Assembly: GCA_964446385.1 (NCBI GenBank)
Contig: CAYUOH010000006.1
Coordinates: 58,823-122,822 of the forward strand
Direction: 5' to 3'
Length of the DNA: 64,000 nucleotides
Source of the DNA: CAYSRC01 sp964446385
GTDB taxonomy: Bacteria; Bacillota; Clostridia; Oscillospirales; Ruminococcaceae
In this document: positions 1 through 8,816 of the stretch, in pieces
Layout: every line of letters begins with the position of its first letter
How positions within the stretch are numbered: position 1 is the first letter of the stretch
Made by a program: the position numbers and the translations under genes
Notes under the pieces: model-generated
Database searches by the model: none
Seen by the model: the letters and a program-made list of their open reading frames with translations, nothing else
What the model was told of the DNA's origin: nothing

Positions 1-1
1 C

Positions 2-1540
2 AAGATCACGTCCGTAAACGACAGCATTAATTCCGTTGTCTGGACCTACATGCTTTTCGGTATTCTGGGCGTCGGCCTGCTTGTCTGCTTTGGTACCAAC
101 TGGTTCCAGTTCAGCCGTTGGGGCTATTGGTGGAAGCATTCCATCGGAAGTATATTCAAACGCAAGGATGTCCTGCATTCAGAGGATGAGAAGTCCATCT
201 CCCAGTTCCAGAGCCTTTGTACTGCATTGTCCGCAACTGTGGGCACGGGAAACATTGTGGGCGTGGCAACTGCTATCGTTTTCGGCGGCCCCGGCGCAAT
301 CTTCTGGATGTGGATTGCGGCCATTCTGGGTTTGATGACCAATTTCTCCGAAAACGTTCTGGGTATCTATTACCGCCGTCGCAATAAGGACGGAGAGTGG
401 TGCGGTGGTGCCATGTACTACCTCCAGGACGGTCTTGGCGGCAAGAAGGGATTTAAAACAACCGGCAAGGTGCTGGCGATCGTATTTTCCTGCTTCGCCG
501 TACTGGCATCCTTCGGTATAGGAAACCTCTCGCAGGTAAACTCTATTGTCTCCAACGTCAACTCAACGCTTGCAAACCTCGGAGTTAACGGCGGAACGCT
601 GTTTACGATCGGTAACGTGGGTATAAACACCGTCAGCTTCATTACCGGACTTGTGCTGCTTATTGTCGCGGCGCTGGTCATTGTCGGCGGACTGAAGCGT
701 ATAGCTTCAGTCACTGAAAAGCTTGTGCCGTTCATGGCTGTTTTCTACATTATCGGCGCCCTCATACTTATTTTCTGGGATTCCAAGCTGATCATTCCTG
801 CCTTCACGTCAATATTTAAGTTCGCGTTTACGGGCAAGGCCGTCGTCGGAGGCGCGATCGGTACCGTTATCAAATGGGGACTGAAGCGTGGCGTTTTCTC
901 CAATGAGGCCGGCCTCGGTTCTTCAGTAATGGTCCATTCCAACTCCAATGCCAAAGAACCCGTAACACAAGGCATATGGGGTATCTTCGAGGTTTTTGCT
1001 GATACCCTTGTTATCTGCAGCATGACTGCCATGGCCATCCTGACGAGCGGTAAAGTAAACCTGGAAACCGGTCTGCTTTTTGACACCTCAATGACCCCTG
1101 CAGCCCTTACCGGCGATTGCTTCTATGACGTATTCGGCAACGCGGGCTCTATTTTCGTTACGTTATCGCTCATTATGTTCGCATTCTCAACGGTTCTTGG
1201 ATGGAGCCATTACGGGAAAAAGAGCTGGGAGTACCTGTTCGGAACGAAGAGCACTATTATCTATCGCGTCGTGTTCGTCAGTGCCATACTCCTTGGCGCG
1301 CTGATGACCTCCAGCCTCGCCTGGGATATCTCCGACACATTCAACGGGCTCATGGCCCTGCCAAACCTTATCGGCGTCGTCGCCTGTTCCGGAACTGTAT
1401 TTGCAATTCTGAAAAACTATAATCGCCGCCACTTTAAGGGCGAAAAGATTGAACCCATGCTCTCCTGGGATCCTAAGATACAGAAGGAACATGCAAAATA
1501 CCTTGCCAAAGAAGCGGCTGAAAACAGAGAAGCCGACTAA
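2..1540 (+). CDS. Sodium/alanine (AGCS family) symporter, 5' end outside window
   Basis: Integral membrane amino-acid:cation symporter of the AGCS family, expected to import alanine or glycine with Na+ across the cytoplasmic membrane. The frame is open from base 2, and the residues before the first ATG at 50 (ending in SVVWTYM) look like the family N-terminus, so the true start lies upstream and the gene is partial. Family features include the SLCTALSATVGTGNIVGVA stretch (about residues 65-85), GVFSNEAGLGSS in the middle, and many hydrophobic helices. The C-terminus is short and charged, as usual. A hairpin terminator follows at 1611. The substrate cannot be fixed from sequence. Confidence 0.9.
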   Translation, partial: KITSVNDSINSVVWTYMLFGILGVGLLVCFGTNWFQFSRWGYWWKHSIGSIFKRKDVLHSEDEKSISQFQSLCTALSATVGTGNIVGVATAIVFGGPGAIFWMWIAAILGLMTNFSENVLGIYYRRRNKDGEWCGGAMYYLQDGLGGKKGFKTTGKVLAIVFSCFAVLASFGIGNLSQVNSIVSNVNSTLANLGVNGGTLFTIGNVGINTVSFITGLVLLIVAALVIVGGLKRIASVTEKLVPFMAVFYIIGALILIFWDSKLIIPAFTSIFKFAFTGKAVVGGAIGTVIKWGLKRGVFSNEAGLGSSVMVHSNSNAKEPVTQGIWGIFEVFADTLVICSMTAMAILTSGKVNLETGLLFDTSMTPAALTGDCFYDVFGNAGSIFVTLSLIMFAFSTVLGWSHYGKKSWEYLFGTKSTIIYRVVFVSAILLGALMTSSLAWDISDTFNGLMALPNLIGVVACSGTVFAILKNYNRRHFKGEKIEPMLSWDPKIQKEHAKYLAKEAAENREAD

Positions 1541-1610
1541 AACAAAAAGCTGTAATTTCTGTTAGGTGAAACCGGACTTGCGCAGGTTTAACGAATAATG
1601 ACATAGACAA

Positions 1611-1655
1611 AGCCGCTCTGTAAGCATCGGATTGATACGACAGAGCGGCTTTTTA
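1611..1655 (+). terminator. Intrinsic terminator after the symporter gene
   Basis: The arms AGCCGCTCTG (1611-1620) and CAGAGCGGCT (1641-1650) are perfectly complementary across a 20-nt loop and are followed by a T run. It lies 70 bp after the stop codon. Confidence 0.85.
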
Positions 1656-1713
1656 CTTTTATTTTACAAATAAAAGTAAAAGGACCTGTTACACAATTGG
1701 TGTAATAGGTCCT

Positions 1714-1805
1714 TGGCGGAGAAGGAGGGATTTGAACCCTCGCGACGGTTACCCGCCCTACGCCCTTAGCAGGGGCGCCTCTTCGGCCAGCTTGAGTACT
1801 TCTCC
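1714..1805 (-). tRNA. tRNA-Ser(GCT)
   Basis: On the minus strand the acceptor arm GGAGAAG (1805 downward) pairs with CTTCTCC. A discriminator G and an encoded CCA (1716-1714) follow. The anticodon loop reads CTGCTAA, giving anticodon GCT for AGC/AGU serine codons. The long variable arm and the GGTTCAAATCC T-loop fit a class II tRNA. Length is 92 nt. Confidence 0.95.
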
Positions 1806-1840
1806 AAAGTTAAAATCTTATTAAATTGGTTGCATTGGTT

Positions 1841-1869
1841 ATTCTATCAAATTAAGCCTTTACTGTCAA
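1841..1869 (-). promoter_or_regulatory. Promoter of tRNA-Ser
   Basis: Read on the minus strand: TTGACA (1869-1864), a 17-bp spacer, then TAGAAT (1846-1841). Transcription would start about 30 nt before the mature tRNA 5' end. Confidence 0.75.
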
Positions 1870-1899
1870 TTTACTTTTTAATTATTGCGTTCATATTGC

Positions 1900-1929
1900 T
1901 TGACATTCCGCATGCGGGTTTGTTATAAT
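1900..1929 (+). promoter_or_regulatory. Promoter of tRNA-Leu
   Basis: Consensus TTGACA (1900-1905), 18-bp spacer, consensus TATAAT (1924-1929). The mature tRNA begins 15 nt downstream of the -10 box. It is back to back with the tRNA-Ser promoter. Confidence 0.85.
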
Positions 1930-1943
1930 ACCACTTGCAATTT

Positions 1944-2028
1944 GCGAGTGTGCTGGAATTGGCAGACAGGCACGTTTGAGGGGCGTGTGTCGTATGGCGT
2001 ACGAGTTCAAGTCTCGTCACTCGCACCA
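1944..2028 (+). tRNA. tRNA-Leu(GAG)
   Basis: The acceptor GCGAGTG (1944-1950) pairs with CACTCGC (2018-2024), followed by discriminator A and an encoded CCA. The anticodon loop TTTGAGG gives anticodon GAG for CUC/CUU codons. A long variable arm and the GAGTTCAAGTCTC T-arm are present. Length is 85 nt. Confidence 0.95.
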
Positions 2029-2033
2029 ACACA

Positions 2034-2079
2034 AAAACCCCCGATATATGGCGTAAAGTGCCGTATATCGGGGGTTTTC
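2034..2079 (+). terminator. Terminator of tRNA-Leu
   Basis: AAAACCCCCGATATATGGC pairs with GCCGTATATCGGGGGTTTT around a short loop. The A-rich 5' arm and T-rich 3' arm would let it work in either direction. Confidence 0.85.
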
Positions 2080-2100
2080 TTATGTTCAAATGTAATTTGA

Positions 2101-2461
2101 TACTTGCTAATAATAACGATTATTTACCGATTTTAACCCAAATCGGGCTACTAAAAATTCAGAAGAATACACTCAAGCGTATTCAACTTTATGTAACAAT
2201 TATCCGTTTGATCCAGAAGATTTTGCTGTGAAGTAGTTTTATTTTCTGATTATGCCTTTTCAAAAAACTTGTGCGTATCAGTCAGAATGAAATAAGGCCT
2301 CCGTCGGCTTTCTCGCGGTGCCCTTAATCGGTTATTAGTGGGGGAGTATGATCTGATAATTCGCTTTCATGCGGTTTCCTCAGTACGTTCTGTTTGTTAC
2401 TTCGGCAAAGGGTGGTATGCTTTTCGCCTGTGAGATTAATCAATTTCCCTCTATTGCAGTG
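2101..2461. other. Gene-free spacer with a possible coding remnant
   Basis: This 360-bp spacer holds no intact gene. From about 2117 to 2235 one plus-strand frame is open for roughly 39 codons, with no start codon, and ends at the TAG at 2233. Its translation ends in YPFDPEDFAVK and could be the tail of a lost gene. I do not recognise the family. No promoter, RNA or repeat is evident in the rest. Confidence 0.35.
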
Positions 2462-3436
2462 TCAAATTGTTTTCCGTTGAGGGAAAAACTCGTCGAACAG
2501 CTTTATATATTCCGGCAGCTTTTCCATCGCCGGTTTATCAAACGCAAAGGTCATGCCATTGCATTTTTCATAACGCACACCGTCTATTTCATAGTCCTTG
2601 CGGAATTTGCAATTGTCTCCCTTGCAGTGCTTACATCTGCCGTATTCACCCGTAAAGATTGATTTGATAAAATCAGGCGCTCCGGCGACATATTTACCGT
2701 GTTTTGAAACATTGCTCAGAAACAAACGAAGGCAGATACCGTCGTCTCTCATATAGATCCGAGCAGCAACACTCGAGGATTTAACACCGACTTTGCTGTA
2801 AATAAGCATATTCCTGCCCCAGCAAATTCCATCTACGATCGTATTTCCGGCGCTGTAGCCACGTTTATACATAGCGTCGTCAAATTCTGATATGAAGTTG
2901 CGGTCGGCGTCGCTTAAATATCCGAAGCTCGGATCTTCAAGCAGCTTTGGTATAATGCTCGCGTTGATGCGGAAGATTGGGATCCATATCTCCGCTTGTA
3001 AATCGGATTTATCTCCATTAGCATATTTCCCCGGGGTATAACATTTCAAAATAAAGCAGTTGTCATACAATTCTCGTTTCGCATAACATTTTCTGTTTTC
3101 GTTTAGCCATTTCTCTATTGCGTCGTTTTCAATGTCGCAGCCGTTTGAGGCCGGTACGTCAAATATGGCGTATTCTCCGGCGGGCAATACAATACAGTTG
3201 TAGCCGTCTGCGTTATTCTTCAAGGAGCGTTCGTGGCCGACCAAAACGTCACGTCCGACAGGCGCGGGCTTTTTACCGTCGGAGAAGCGGATCACGTAAG
3301 CATTCTCTCCGATTTTGTCAAACGGCTTCTTCGCAAAACGCTTTTTAAATTTCTGCTGTAGTGTTTCGATTGCAACCCCGTCCCCGCGTAGGCCATGGAT
3401 TGACATCTCACTTTTAAGAATTATTCTTGGCTGCAT
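2462..3436 (-). CDS. GyrI-like effector-binding domain protein with Cys-rich C-terminal domain
   Basis: Cytosolic 324-residue protein without a DNA-binding helix-turn-helix. Residues about 1-150 resemble the GyrI/AraC-type small-molecule binding fold; the stretch IVLPAGEYAIFDVPAS is typical of the domain's core strand pair. The C-terminal half (about 155-324) is a second domain I cannot assign. It carries CKHCKGDNCKF and a later YEKC, which could hold a metal ion. Known GyrI-like proteins bind drugs or cofactors, or sit downstream of AraC-type regulators. Here no regulator is fused or adjacent, so it may act as a sensor or a binding/sequestration protein. Function is not inferable further. 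Confidence 0.6.
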   Translation of the reverse strand: MQPRIILKSEMSIHGLRGDGVAIETLQQKFKKRFAKKPFDKIGENAYVIRFSDGKKPAPVGRDVLVGHERSLKNNADGYNCIVLPAGEYAIFDVPASNGCDIENDAIEKWLNENRKCYAKRELYDNCFILKCYTPGKYANGDKSDLQAEIWIPIFRINASIIPKLLEDPSFGYLSDADRNFISEFDDAMYKRGYSAGNTIVDGICWGRNMLIYSKVGVKSSSVAARIYMRDDGICLRLFLSNVSKHGKYVAGAPDFIKSIFTGEYGRCKHCKGDNCKFRKDYEIDGVRYEKCNGMTFAFDKPAMEKLPEYIKLFDEFFPQRKTI

Positions 3437-3667
3437 ATCTTATACCCCTCCACAAGAGTTATTGTCTCATCACTCGTACCAGCAATAGAACACTACTTCG
3501 GAAGTGGTCATTATAGTTATATATTTATGATATAATATAATCATATATCTATCACAGGGTCAAATCATTATGAGAACAGTGCTGTGCTTGGATGATACGA
3601 ACACCTAGGGCTGCAATCCTAAAAACAAAAAACGCTATATATAAAATCGTAAAGGAGTTAAAGAACG

Positions 3668-4753
3668 ATGTACAAAGCTGACATGCCATGCAGGATCGGT
3701 ACCAAAACCGCAAAAAACCGCATTACAATGGCTCCTACAGTCAAGTTCACTGCAGGTGAGGACGGTATCGCGGGCGAATTCTTCGCCAAACACTACGGCC
3801 TGCGTGCCAAAGGCGGCGTTGGCTTTATCTGCGTGGAAGCCACCGCGGTTTCCCCCGAAGGACGTCTCTTCCCCTCTCAGATAGGTTTGTGGAATGATGA
3901 ACAGATTTCCGGGCACAAGGCTATTGCCGACGCATGTCACGAATACGGCACTCTTGTCGTGCCCCAGCTTCACCACGGCGGGCTCGGAACACATCCGGCT
4001 TGCGGTCCGTATACCTCGCCCTCACCGGTTATGTGGGGCAGGGGAGACGAAAGAACGCTGGCTCACGAGCTTTCGGTGTACGAGATACACCGTATTCAAC
4101 AGAATTTTGTCGACGCGGCTCTTCGCGCACAGAAAGCAGGCTACGATGGCGTACAGCTTCATGGCTGCCACCAGTATCTGATTAACGACTTTGCCTCCGA
4201 TATCAACAAACGCACAGACGAGTACGGTGGAAGTACCGAGAACCGCGCCCGCTTCGGCTGTGAGATAATCAAACCAATCCGCAAGGCCTGCGGAAAGGAT
4301 TTCATTATCTCGATCCGCACCACCGGCTGCGACCCGACAATAGAGGAAAGCATAGCAATAGCCGACCGCTACGTGGCCGCCGGGGCCGATTTCCTTCAGA
4401 TTTCAAGCGGCATAGCCGATACATCCGCTCTGCCCCACGATGACAGCCTTCCCTACAACAGAATCGCGGAACTGGGCGTAAAGTTCCGCGAGTATTTCAA
4501 GGGCATAGTTCCTGTTTCCTGCGTCAACGATCTTCGTTCGCCGGAACAGGTTAACTATCTTCTTGAAAACGAACTTGTCGATTTCGTGGACCTGGCCTGC
4601 GGGCTGCTGGCTGACCCGGATTTCGCGGGTGCTATTCTGTACGGGAAAAAATACGTAAAATGCTTCAGCTGTAAAGGCTGCGCATGGGGGCCATTCCACG
4701 ATCATATCTGCCCCGCGCTAAAAATACGCGGCAATGAGGACTGGCCTTGGTAA
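3668..4753 (+). CDS. Old Yellow Enzyme-type FMN oxidoreductase (single-barrel)
   Basis: TIM-barrel flavoprotein of the NADH:flavin oxidoreductase/OYE family. It would bind FMN and reduce activated C=C bonds of an unknown substrate. Support: the N-terminal KNRITMAPTVKF motif, VPQLHHGG, the catalytic-loop region QLHGCHQYLINDFAS (family HGAHGYLxxxFLS), and NKRTDEYGGSTENRARF. Near the C-terminus CFSCKGCAWGPFHDHIC (about residues 332-348) resembles the 4Fe-4S ligand region of 2,4-dienoyl-CoA reductase-like members, with altered spacing. The FAD/NAD reductase half of those enzymes is absent (361 aa rather than about 650), so a separate electron donor is needed. A Shine-Dalgarno AAAGGAG precedes the ATG. 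Confidence 0.8.
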   Translation: MYKADMPCRIGTKTAKNRITMAPTVKFTAGEDGIAGEFFAKHYGLRAKGGVGFICVEATAVSPEGRLFPSQIGLWNDEQISGHKAIADACHEYGTLVVPQLHHGGLGTHPACGPYTSPSPVMWGRGDERTLAHELSVYEIHRIQQNFVDAALRAQKAGYDGVQLHGCHQYLINDFASDINKRTDEYGGSTENRARFGCEIIKPIRKACGKDFIISIRTTGCDPTIEESIAIADRYVAAGADFLQISSGIADTSALPHDDSLPYNRIAELGVKFREYFKGIVPVSCVNDLRSPEQVNYLLENELVDFVDLACGLLADPDFAGAILYGKKYVKCFSCKGCAWGPFHDHICPALKIRGNEDWPW

Positions 4754-4839
4754 TTATTGTATTTATATAATGTATTCTATATACTGTATTTAATGCATTT
4801 AATGTATTTAATAAAGTATAAACAACGGAGGAATTATTA

Positions 4840-6012
4840 ATGTCTGAAGATAATAAAATCACTCTGGAATTACCCATATCTGATTATCAAGTACTGGACG
4901 AGGAGGAAGAGGTCCTTGACAGTGTTCCCGGTAAACAGGAGCAGGTCAGCCCGGAAACCGAAGTTTTTGTGAACCAGTATCTGCAAATGTCCGCCCTCAC
5001 CGATGAGGAGAAGCAGATGGTCAACGAATTTTCCGAGAAGATAGACATCGGAGATTCGAACATTGTCATGCAGTACGGTGCTCCTGCCCAGAAAAAGATA
5101 GCAGAGTTCTCCGACAACGCTCTTAAGGGCGTAAAGACCAAGGATTTGGGCCAGGTTGGCGGAATGATTACCGACCTCGTATCCGAGCTTAAGGGCTTTG
5201 ATATAAACGAGGAAAAGAAGGGTTTCCTGGGCCTGTTTAAAAAAGCCGGCAACAGTTTTGTCAAGATTAAGGCCCGCTTCGACGACGCCGAAGTAAACGT
5301 CGATAAAATTACAGGCGCTCTGGAAACACATCAGAACACCCTGCTGACCGATATCGTAATGCTCGACAAGATGTACGACAACAACCTCGTATATTTCAAA
5401 GAGTTGACAATGTACATCATCGCTGGCAAAAAAAAGCTTGAGGAGGAGCGCGCTACCAAACTGCCCGAGCTTAAGAAAAAGGCGGAGGAATCCGGCCTCG
5501 CGGAGGACGCCCAGACTGCCAACGACTACGCATCCCTGTGCGACAGATTCGAAAAGAAACTGTACGACCTCGAGCTTACTCGCGCCGTCAGCATCCAGAT
5601 GGCTCCTCAGATCCGTCTTATCCAGAACGGCGACACTCTGATGGTTGAAAAGATCCAGTCCACCATCTCCAATACCATTCCTCTCTGGAAGAACCAGATG
5701 GTTCTTGCTTTGGGCATCGCCCATTCCCAGGAAGCCATGGAAGCCCAGCACGCCGTTACCGAGCTTACCAACGAGCTGCTTGCCAAGAACGCCGAGACCC
5801 TGCATCAGGGCTCCGTTGCCATTGCCACTGAGAGCGAGCGTAGCATAGTTGATATCGAAACGGTAAAACACACCAACGAGGAGCTTATCGCCACCCTCAA
5901 CGATGTGCTCAGAATTCAAGAGGAAGGCCGTCAGAAGCGCGCCCAGGCTGAGAACGAGCTGGGGCGTATCGAGGTCGAGCTCAGGCAGAAGCTGCTTGAT
6001 ATCAAGGTCTGA
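4840..6012 (+). CDS. TelA family (toxic anion resistance) protein
   Basis: 390-residue soluble, strongly helical protein of the TelA/KlaA family, historically linked to tellurite resistance and, in Firmicutes, to envelope stress responses. The acidic N-terminus (residues 1-45) is followed by the conserved segment containing DIGDSNIVMQYG and the long coiled-coil region with LDKMYDNNLVYFKEL and GDTLMVEKIQSTISNTIPLWK, hallmarks of the family. AACGGAGG precedes the ATG. It forms an operon with an XpaC-like gene six bases downstream, the usual partner. The biochemical role is unknown. Confidence 0.85.
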   Translation: MSEDNKITLELPISDYQVLDEEEEVLDSVPGKQEQVSPETEVFVNQYLQMSALTDEEKQMVNEFSEKIDIGDSNIVMQYGAPAQKKIAEFSDNALKGVKTKDLGQVGGMITDLVSELKGFDINEEKKGFLGLFKKAGNSFVKIKARFDDAEVNVDKITGALETHQNTLLTDIVMLDKMYDNNLVYFKELTMYIIAGKKKLEEERATKLPELKKKAEESGLAEDAQTANDYASLCDRFEKKLYDLELTRAVSIQMAPQIRLIQNGDTLMVEKIQSTISNTIPLWKNQMVLALGIAHSQEAMEAQHAVTELTNELLAKNAETLHQGSVAIATESERSIVDIETVKHTNEELIATLNDVLRIQEEGRQKRAQAENELGRIEVELRQKLLDIKV

Positions 6013-6018
6013 TAGAAT

Positions 6019-6714
6019 ATGAATAATAACAGAAGATTTTCCGGAATAGGTCTGTTGATTGTAGCAGGTATCGCGGTACTAGCATGCCTGCTTCTCAAGA
6101 ACATTATCCCCGCGCTGCCCGGCATCATGCTGTTCATTGCGATTGTGGCCCTTATCGGGCTTGTAATCCTCGTCATTGTGGTTGTAGCCCTAGGCCTTAA
6201 ATCTGCAAAGGACAGCGGTCCCGCTGAAAAAACTGCCGCAGAAAAGACTGACGACGAAAAGATTATGGTTCTTCACAAAGGACGCACAAATCTCGTCCAG
6301 CTGCGTTCCATGACCCAGCGTGTGAGCAACACCGAGGTGCGCAGCCTGAGCAACAGCGTATGCGATTCCGTCGACAAGATTCTGGTAACGCTTAAGGAAA
6401 AAACCAACAAGATCGCATCGGTGCGTCAGTTCTTCAATTATTATATTCCCACACTCGGCGAGATAATCTCCAAGTACAACCGCATCGAGAAGAGCGGCGT
6501 TCCCGCGGCGAACGTTACCGAGAAGGTCAAGAAGTACCTCACCGATATCAACAATGCCATGAAAAAGCAGTACAACGGTCTGTTTGACGACGACATCCTT
6601 GACATGTCCGTCGAGATGGAGGCTATGACAATGGCTGTCAAGCGCGACGGTCTGCTTACCGACGAGGACATGCAGGTAAAAGACGGCGAAAAGACCATAA
6701 GTCTTACCGTTTAG
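6019..6714 (+). CDS. XpaC-like membrane protein (TelA partner)
   Basis: 231-residue protein with two closely spaced hydrophobic helices near the N-terminus (about residues 9-27 and 32-57) and a helical cytoplasmic C-terminal domain of about 150 residues. It resembles the 5-bromo-4-chloroindolyl phosphate hydrolysis (XpaC) family, which almost always sits beside telA. The start lies six bases after the telA stop, so the two are co-translated. Its own activity is not established. The name comes from an indicator-dye phenotype, and I do not infer a phosphatase. Confidence 0.75.
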   Translation: MNNNRRFSGIGLLIVAGIAVLACLLLKNIIPALPGIMLFIAIVALIGLVILVIVVVALGLKSAKDSGPAEKTAAEKTDDEKIMVLHKGRTNLVQLRSMTQRVSNTEVRSLSNSVCDSVDKILVTLKEKTNKIASVRQFFNYYIPTLGEIISKYNRIEKSGVPAANVTEKVKKYLTDINNAMKKQYNGLFDDDILDMSVEMEAMTMAVKRDGLLTDEDMQVKDGEKTISLTV

Positions 6715-6745
6715 CAATCTGCGGAGCATATTTTCAAAATACTTA

Positions 6746-6774
6746 TTGACAACCGACTGCAAAGCATATATATA
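6746..6774 (+). promoter_or_regulatory. Promoter of acpP
   Basis: Consensus TTGACA (6746-6751), 17-bp spacer, TATATT (6769-6774). It sits 60 bp before the acyl carrier protein start. Confidence 0.8.
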
Positions 6775-6835
6775 TTATTACTGCAATCTATAATTAATTT
6801 AATAAACTTTGCTATGCAGAAGGAGATAGTTAAAA

Positions 6836-7063
6836 ATGGTTTTTGATAAGGTCAAAGAAATACTTTGCCTCCAGCTCAAGGTTGATGAGGACAGCATTTC
6901 CCTTGATTCCAGCATTATCGATGACTTGGGAGCTGATTCCCTTGATGTCGTTGATATAATCATGACCCTTCAAGACGAATTCGATATCGAGATTCCCGAT
7001 GAGGAAGTAGAGAATATCAAGACCGTCGGAGAACTTGTAGGGTTTATTGAGTCTGCCTGCTGA
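6836..7063 (+). CDS. acpP: Acyl carrier protein
   Basis: 75-residue acidic four-helix protein that carries acyl intermediates of fatty-acid synthesis on a phosphopantetheine arm. The attachment motif GADSLDVVD is present, with the serine at about residue 36. The Shine-Dalgarno AGAAGGAGA precedes the ATG. It is transcribed alone from its own promoter and ends at a hairpin at 7084. No fatty-acid genes are adjacent. A role as a dedicated carrier for another pathway is possible, but the sequence is that of a standard AcpP. Confidence 0.9.
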   Translation: MVFDKVKEILCLQLKVDEDSISLDSSIIDDLGADSLDVVDIIMTLQDEFDIEIPDEEVENIKTVGELVGFIESAC

Positions 7064-7083
7064 ATTAATTACCGATAACATTA

Positions 7084-7112
7084 AACGGCGGATATCCGCC
7101 GTTTTCGTTTTT
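7084..7112 (+). terminator. Terminator of acpP
   Basis: A perfect 20-bp palindrome, AACGGCGGATATCCGCCGTT (7084-7103), is followed by TTCGTTTTT. It lies 20 bp after the acpP stop. Confidence 0.8.
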
Positions 7113-7116
7113 GGCT

Positions 7117-7145
7117 TTGATTGAAACGCCCTGATATGCTACAAT
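7117..7145 (+). promoter_or_regulatory. Promoter of proS
   Basis: TTGATT (7117-7122), 17-bp spacer, TACAAT (7140-7145). The proS ATG is 31 bp downstream of the -10 box. Confidence 0.7.
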
Positions 7146-7175
7146 ACATCCCATAAAGATGAAAGGATACTGAAA

Positions 7176-8615
7176 ATGGCAAAGGAAAAGAAGACCGTAG
7201 AAGCCATTACCCCCATTAACGAGGATTTTGCCCAGTGGTATACCGATATAGTAAAAAAGGCTGAGTTGGTGGATTATTCCTCCGTTAAGGGTTGTCTTGT
7301 TATCCGCCCCTACGGATACGCTATTTGGGAAAACATCCAGTCTATTCTGGACAAAATGTTCAAGGAAAAGGGACATGAGAACGTAAGCATGCCAATTTTC
7401 ATACCTGAAAGCCTGCTTCAGAAGGAAAAGGATCACGTAGAAGGTTTCGCCCCAGAGGTAGCGTGGGTTACTATGGGCGGCGAGGAGGAGCTTGCCGAGC
7501 GCATGTGCGTACGCCCCACCTCCGAGACTTTGTTCTGCGATCATTTCCAGCATATAATACATTCATACCGCGACCTACCCAAGCTTTACAACCAGTGGTG
7601 CAGCGTCGTACGCTGGGAAAAGACCACACGTCCTTTCCTGCGTAGCCGCGAGTTCCTTTGGCAGGAAGGCCACACTATGCACGAAACCGCGGAGGAGGCC
7701 ATTGTTGAAACCGAACAGCAGCTTGAAACCTACCGTAGGTTCTGCGAAGAATATCTGATGATTCCCGTTCTTGCCGGTCAGAAGACCGAAAGTGAAAAAT
7801 TTGCCGGAGCCGAGGCTACATATACCATCGAGGCCATGATGCACGACGGTAAGTCGCTCCAGAGCGGTACAAGCCACTATTTCGGCGACGGTTTCGCAAA
7901 AGCGTTCGAAGTCCAGTTCTCCGCACGCGACAATACACTGCAGTATCCGCACCAGACGTCCTGGGGCCTCAGCACACGTATTATCGGTGCCATTATCATG
8001 ACACACGGCGACGACAACGGTCTTATTCTTCCCCCATCCGTTGCGCCCATCCAGGCTATGGTTATACCCGTTGCCCAGCAGAAGCCCGGCGTTATCCAAG
8101 CCGCGACCGCTCTGTGCGGCTCACTGAAGGCTGCAGGCCTTCGCGCCAACATAGATTTGAGTGAGCAGTCCCCCGGTTGGAAATACGCCCAGTACGAAAT
8201 GAAGGGTGTTCCCGTACGTGTTGAAATCGGTCCGCGCGACATCGAAAACGGCCAGTGTGTGCTTGTGCGCCGCGACACCGGTGAAAAGCGAACAGTCGCC
8301 ATCGACAAAGTAGAGGCCGAGGTACAGGCCGATCTAAACGCTCTTGCAAAGAATCTTTACATCCGAGCTCTCGAAAACCGCAACAACCGCACATTCGAGT
8401 GCCGAAACTATACAGAGCTTGAGCGGACCGTGGCAAACAATACTGGATTCTACGAGTCCATGTGGTGCGGTGACGCTGAATGTGAAGCCGCGTTGAAGGA
8501 TAAGCTAGATATTTCATCGCGCTGCATACCCTTCGAGCAGAAAAATCTGTCCGACGTATGCCCCATCTGCGGCAAACCCGCCACAAAGATGGTCGTCTGG
8601 GGCAAAGCATATTAA
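7176..8615 (+). CDS. proS: Prolyl-tRNA synthetase, archaeal/eukaryotic-like type
   Basis: Class II synthetase that charges tRNA-Pro. At 479 residues it is the short form lacking the editing insertion of the E. coli-type enzyme and carrying instead a C-terminal zinc-binding-like extension (ending in CPICGKPATKMVVWGKAY). Class II motif 2 is visible as WCSVVRWEKTTRPFLRSREFLWQEGHT, and motif 3 in the segment after TSWGLSTRIIGAIIMTHGDDNGLILPP. The anticodon-binding domain starts at about residue 290. It forms a single-gene transcription unit with its own promoter and terminator. The Shine-Dalgarno GAAAGGA is 10 bases before the ATG. Confidence 0.93.
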   Translation: MAKEKKTVEAITPINEDFAQWYTDIVKKAELVDYSSVKGCLVIRPYGYAIWENIQSILDKMFKEKGHENVSMPIFIPESLLQKEKDHVEGFAPEVAWVTMGGEEELAERMCVRPTSETLFCDHFQHIIHSYRDLPKLYNQWCSVVRWEKTTRPFLRSREFLWQEGHTMHETAEEAIVETEQQLETYRRFCEEYLMIPVLAGQKTESEKFAGAEATYTIEAMMHDGKSLQSGTSHYFGDGFAKAFEVQFSARDNTLQYPHQTSWGLSTRIIGAIIMTHGDDNGLILPPSVAPIQAMVIPVAQQKPGVIQAATALCGSLKAAGLRANIDLSEQSPGWKYAQYEMKGVPVRVEIGPRDIENGQCVLVRRDTGEKRTVAIDKVEAEVQADLNALAKNLYIRALENRNNRTFECRNYTELERTVANNTGFYESMWCGDAECEAALKDKLDISSRCIPFEQKNLSDVCPICGKPATKMVVWGKAY

Positions 8616-8636
8616 AATAGCATATATAAGTAACTT

Positions 8637-8671
8637 CAGTGGCCCGGAGATTGTCCGGGCTGCTGTTTTAT
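8637..8671 (+). terminator. Terminator of proS
   Basis: CAGTGGCCCGGA and TCCGGGCTGCTG form a hairpin with one mismatch around GATTG, followed by TTTT. Confidence 0.75.
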
Positions 8672-8816
8672 ATTAATGAATAAATGCAAAATATACAAAT
8701 GGCGCTTTATTATCTATTAATACTTTGTGCAAATAGCTTTATAAATACGAGTAAGTGTGCTATTATACGGGTGGAAGAGGAGACTCTTTCATATTTCCAC
8801 AAAGGAGGCACATATT

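Noticed and set aside
1885..2100. Open frames overlapping tRNA-Leu
   Set aside because: They read through a complete tRNA and its terminator.
4870..5919. Minus-strand open frame of 349 codons across telA
   Set aside because: Shadow of the TelA coding strand; its translation is leucine- and valine-rich noise.
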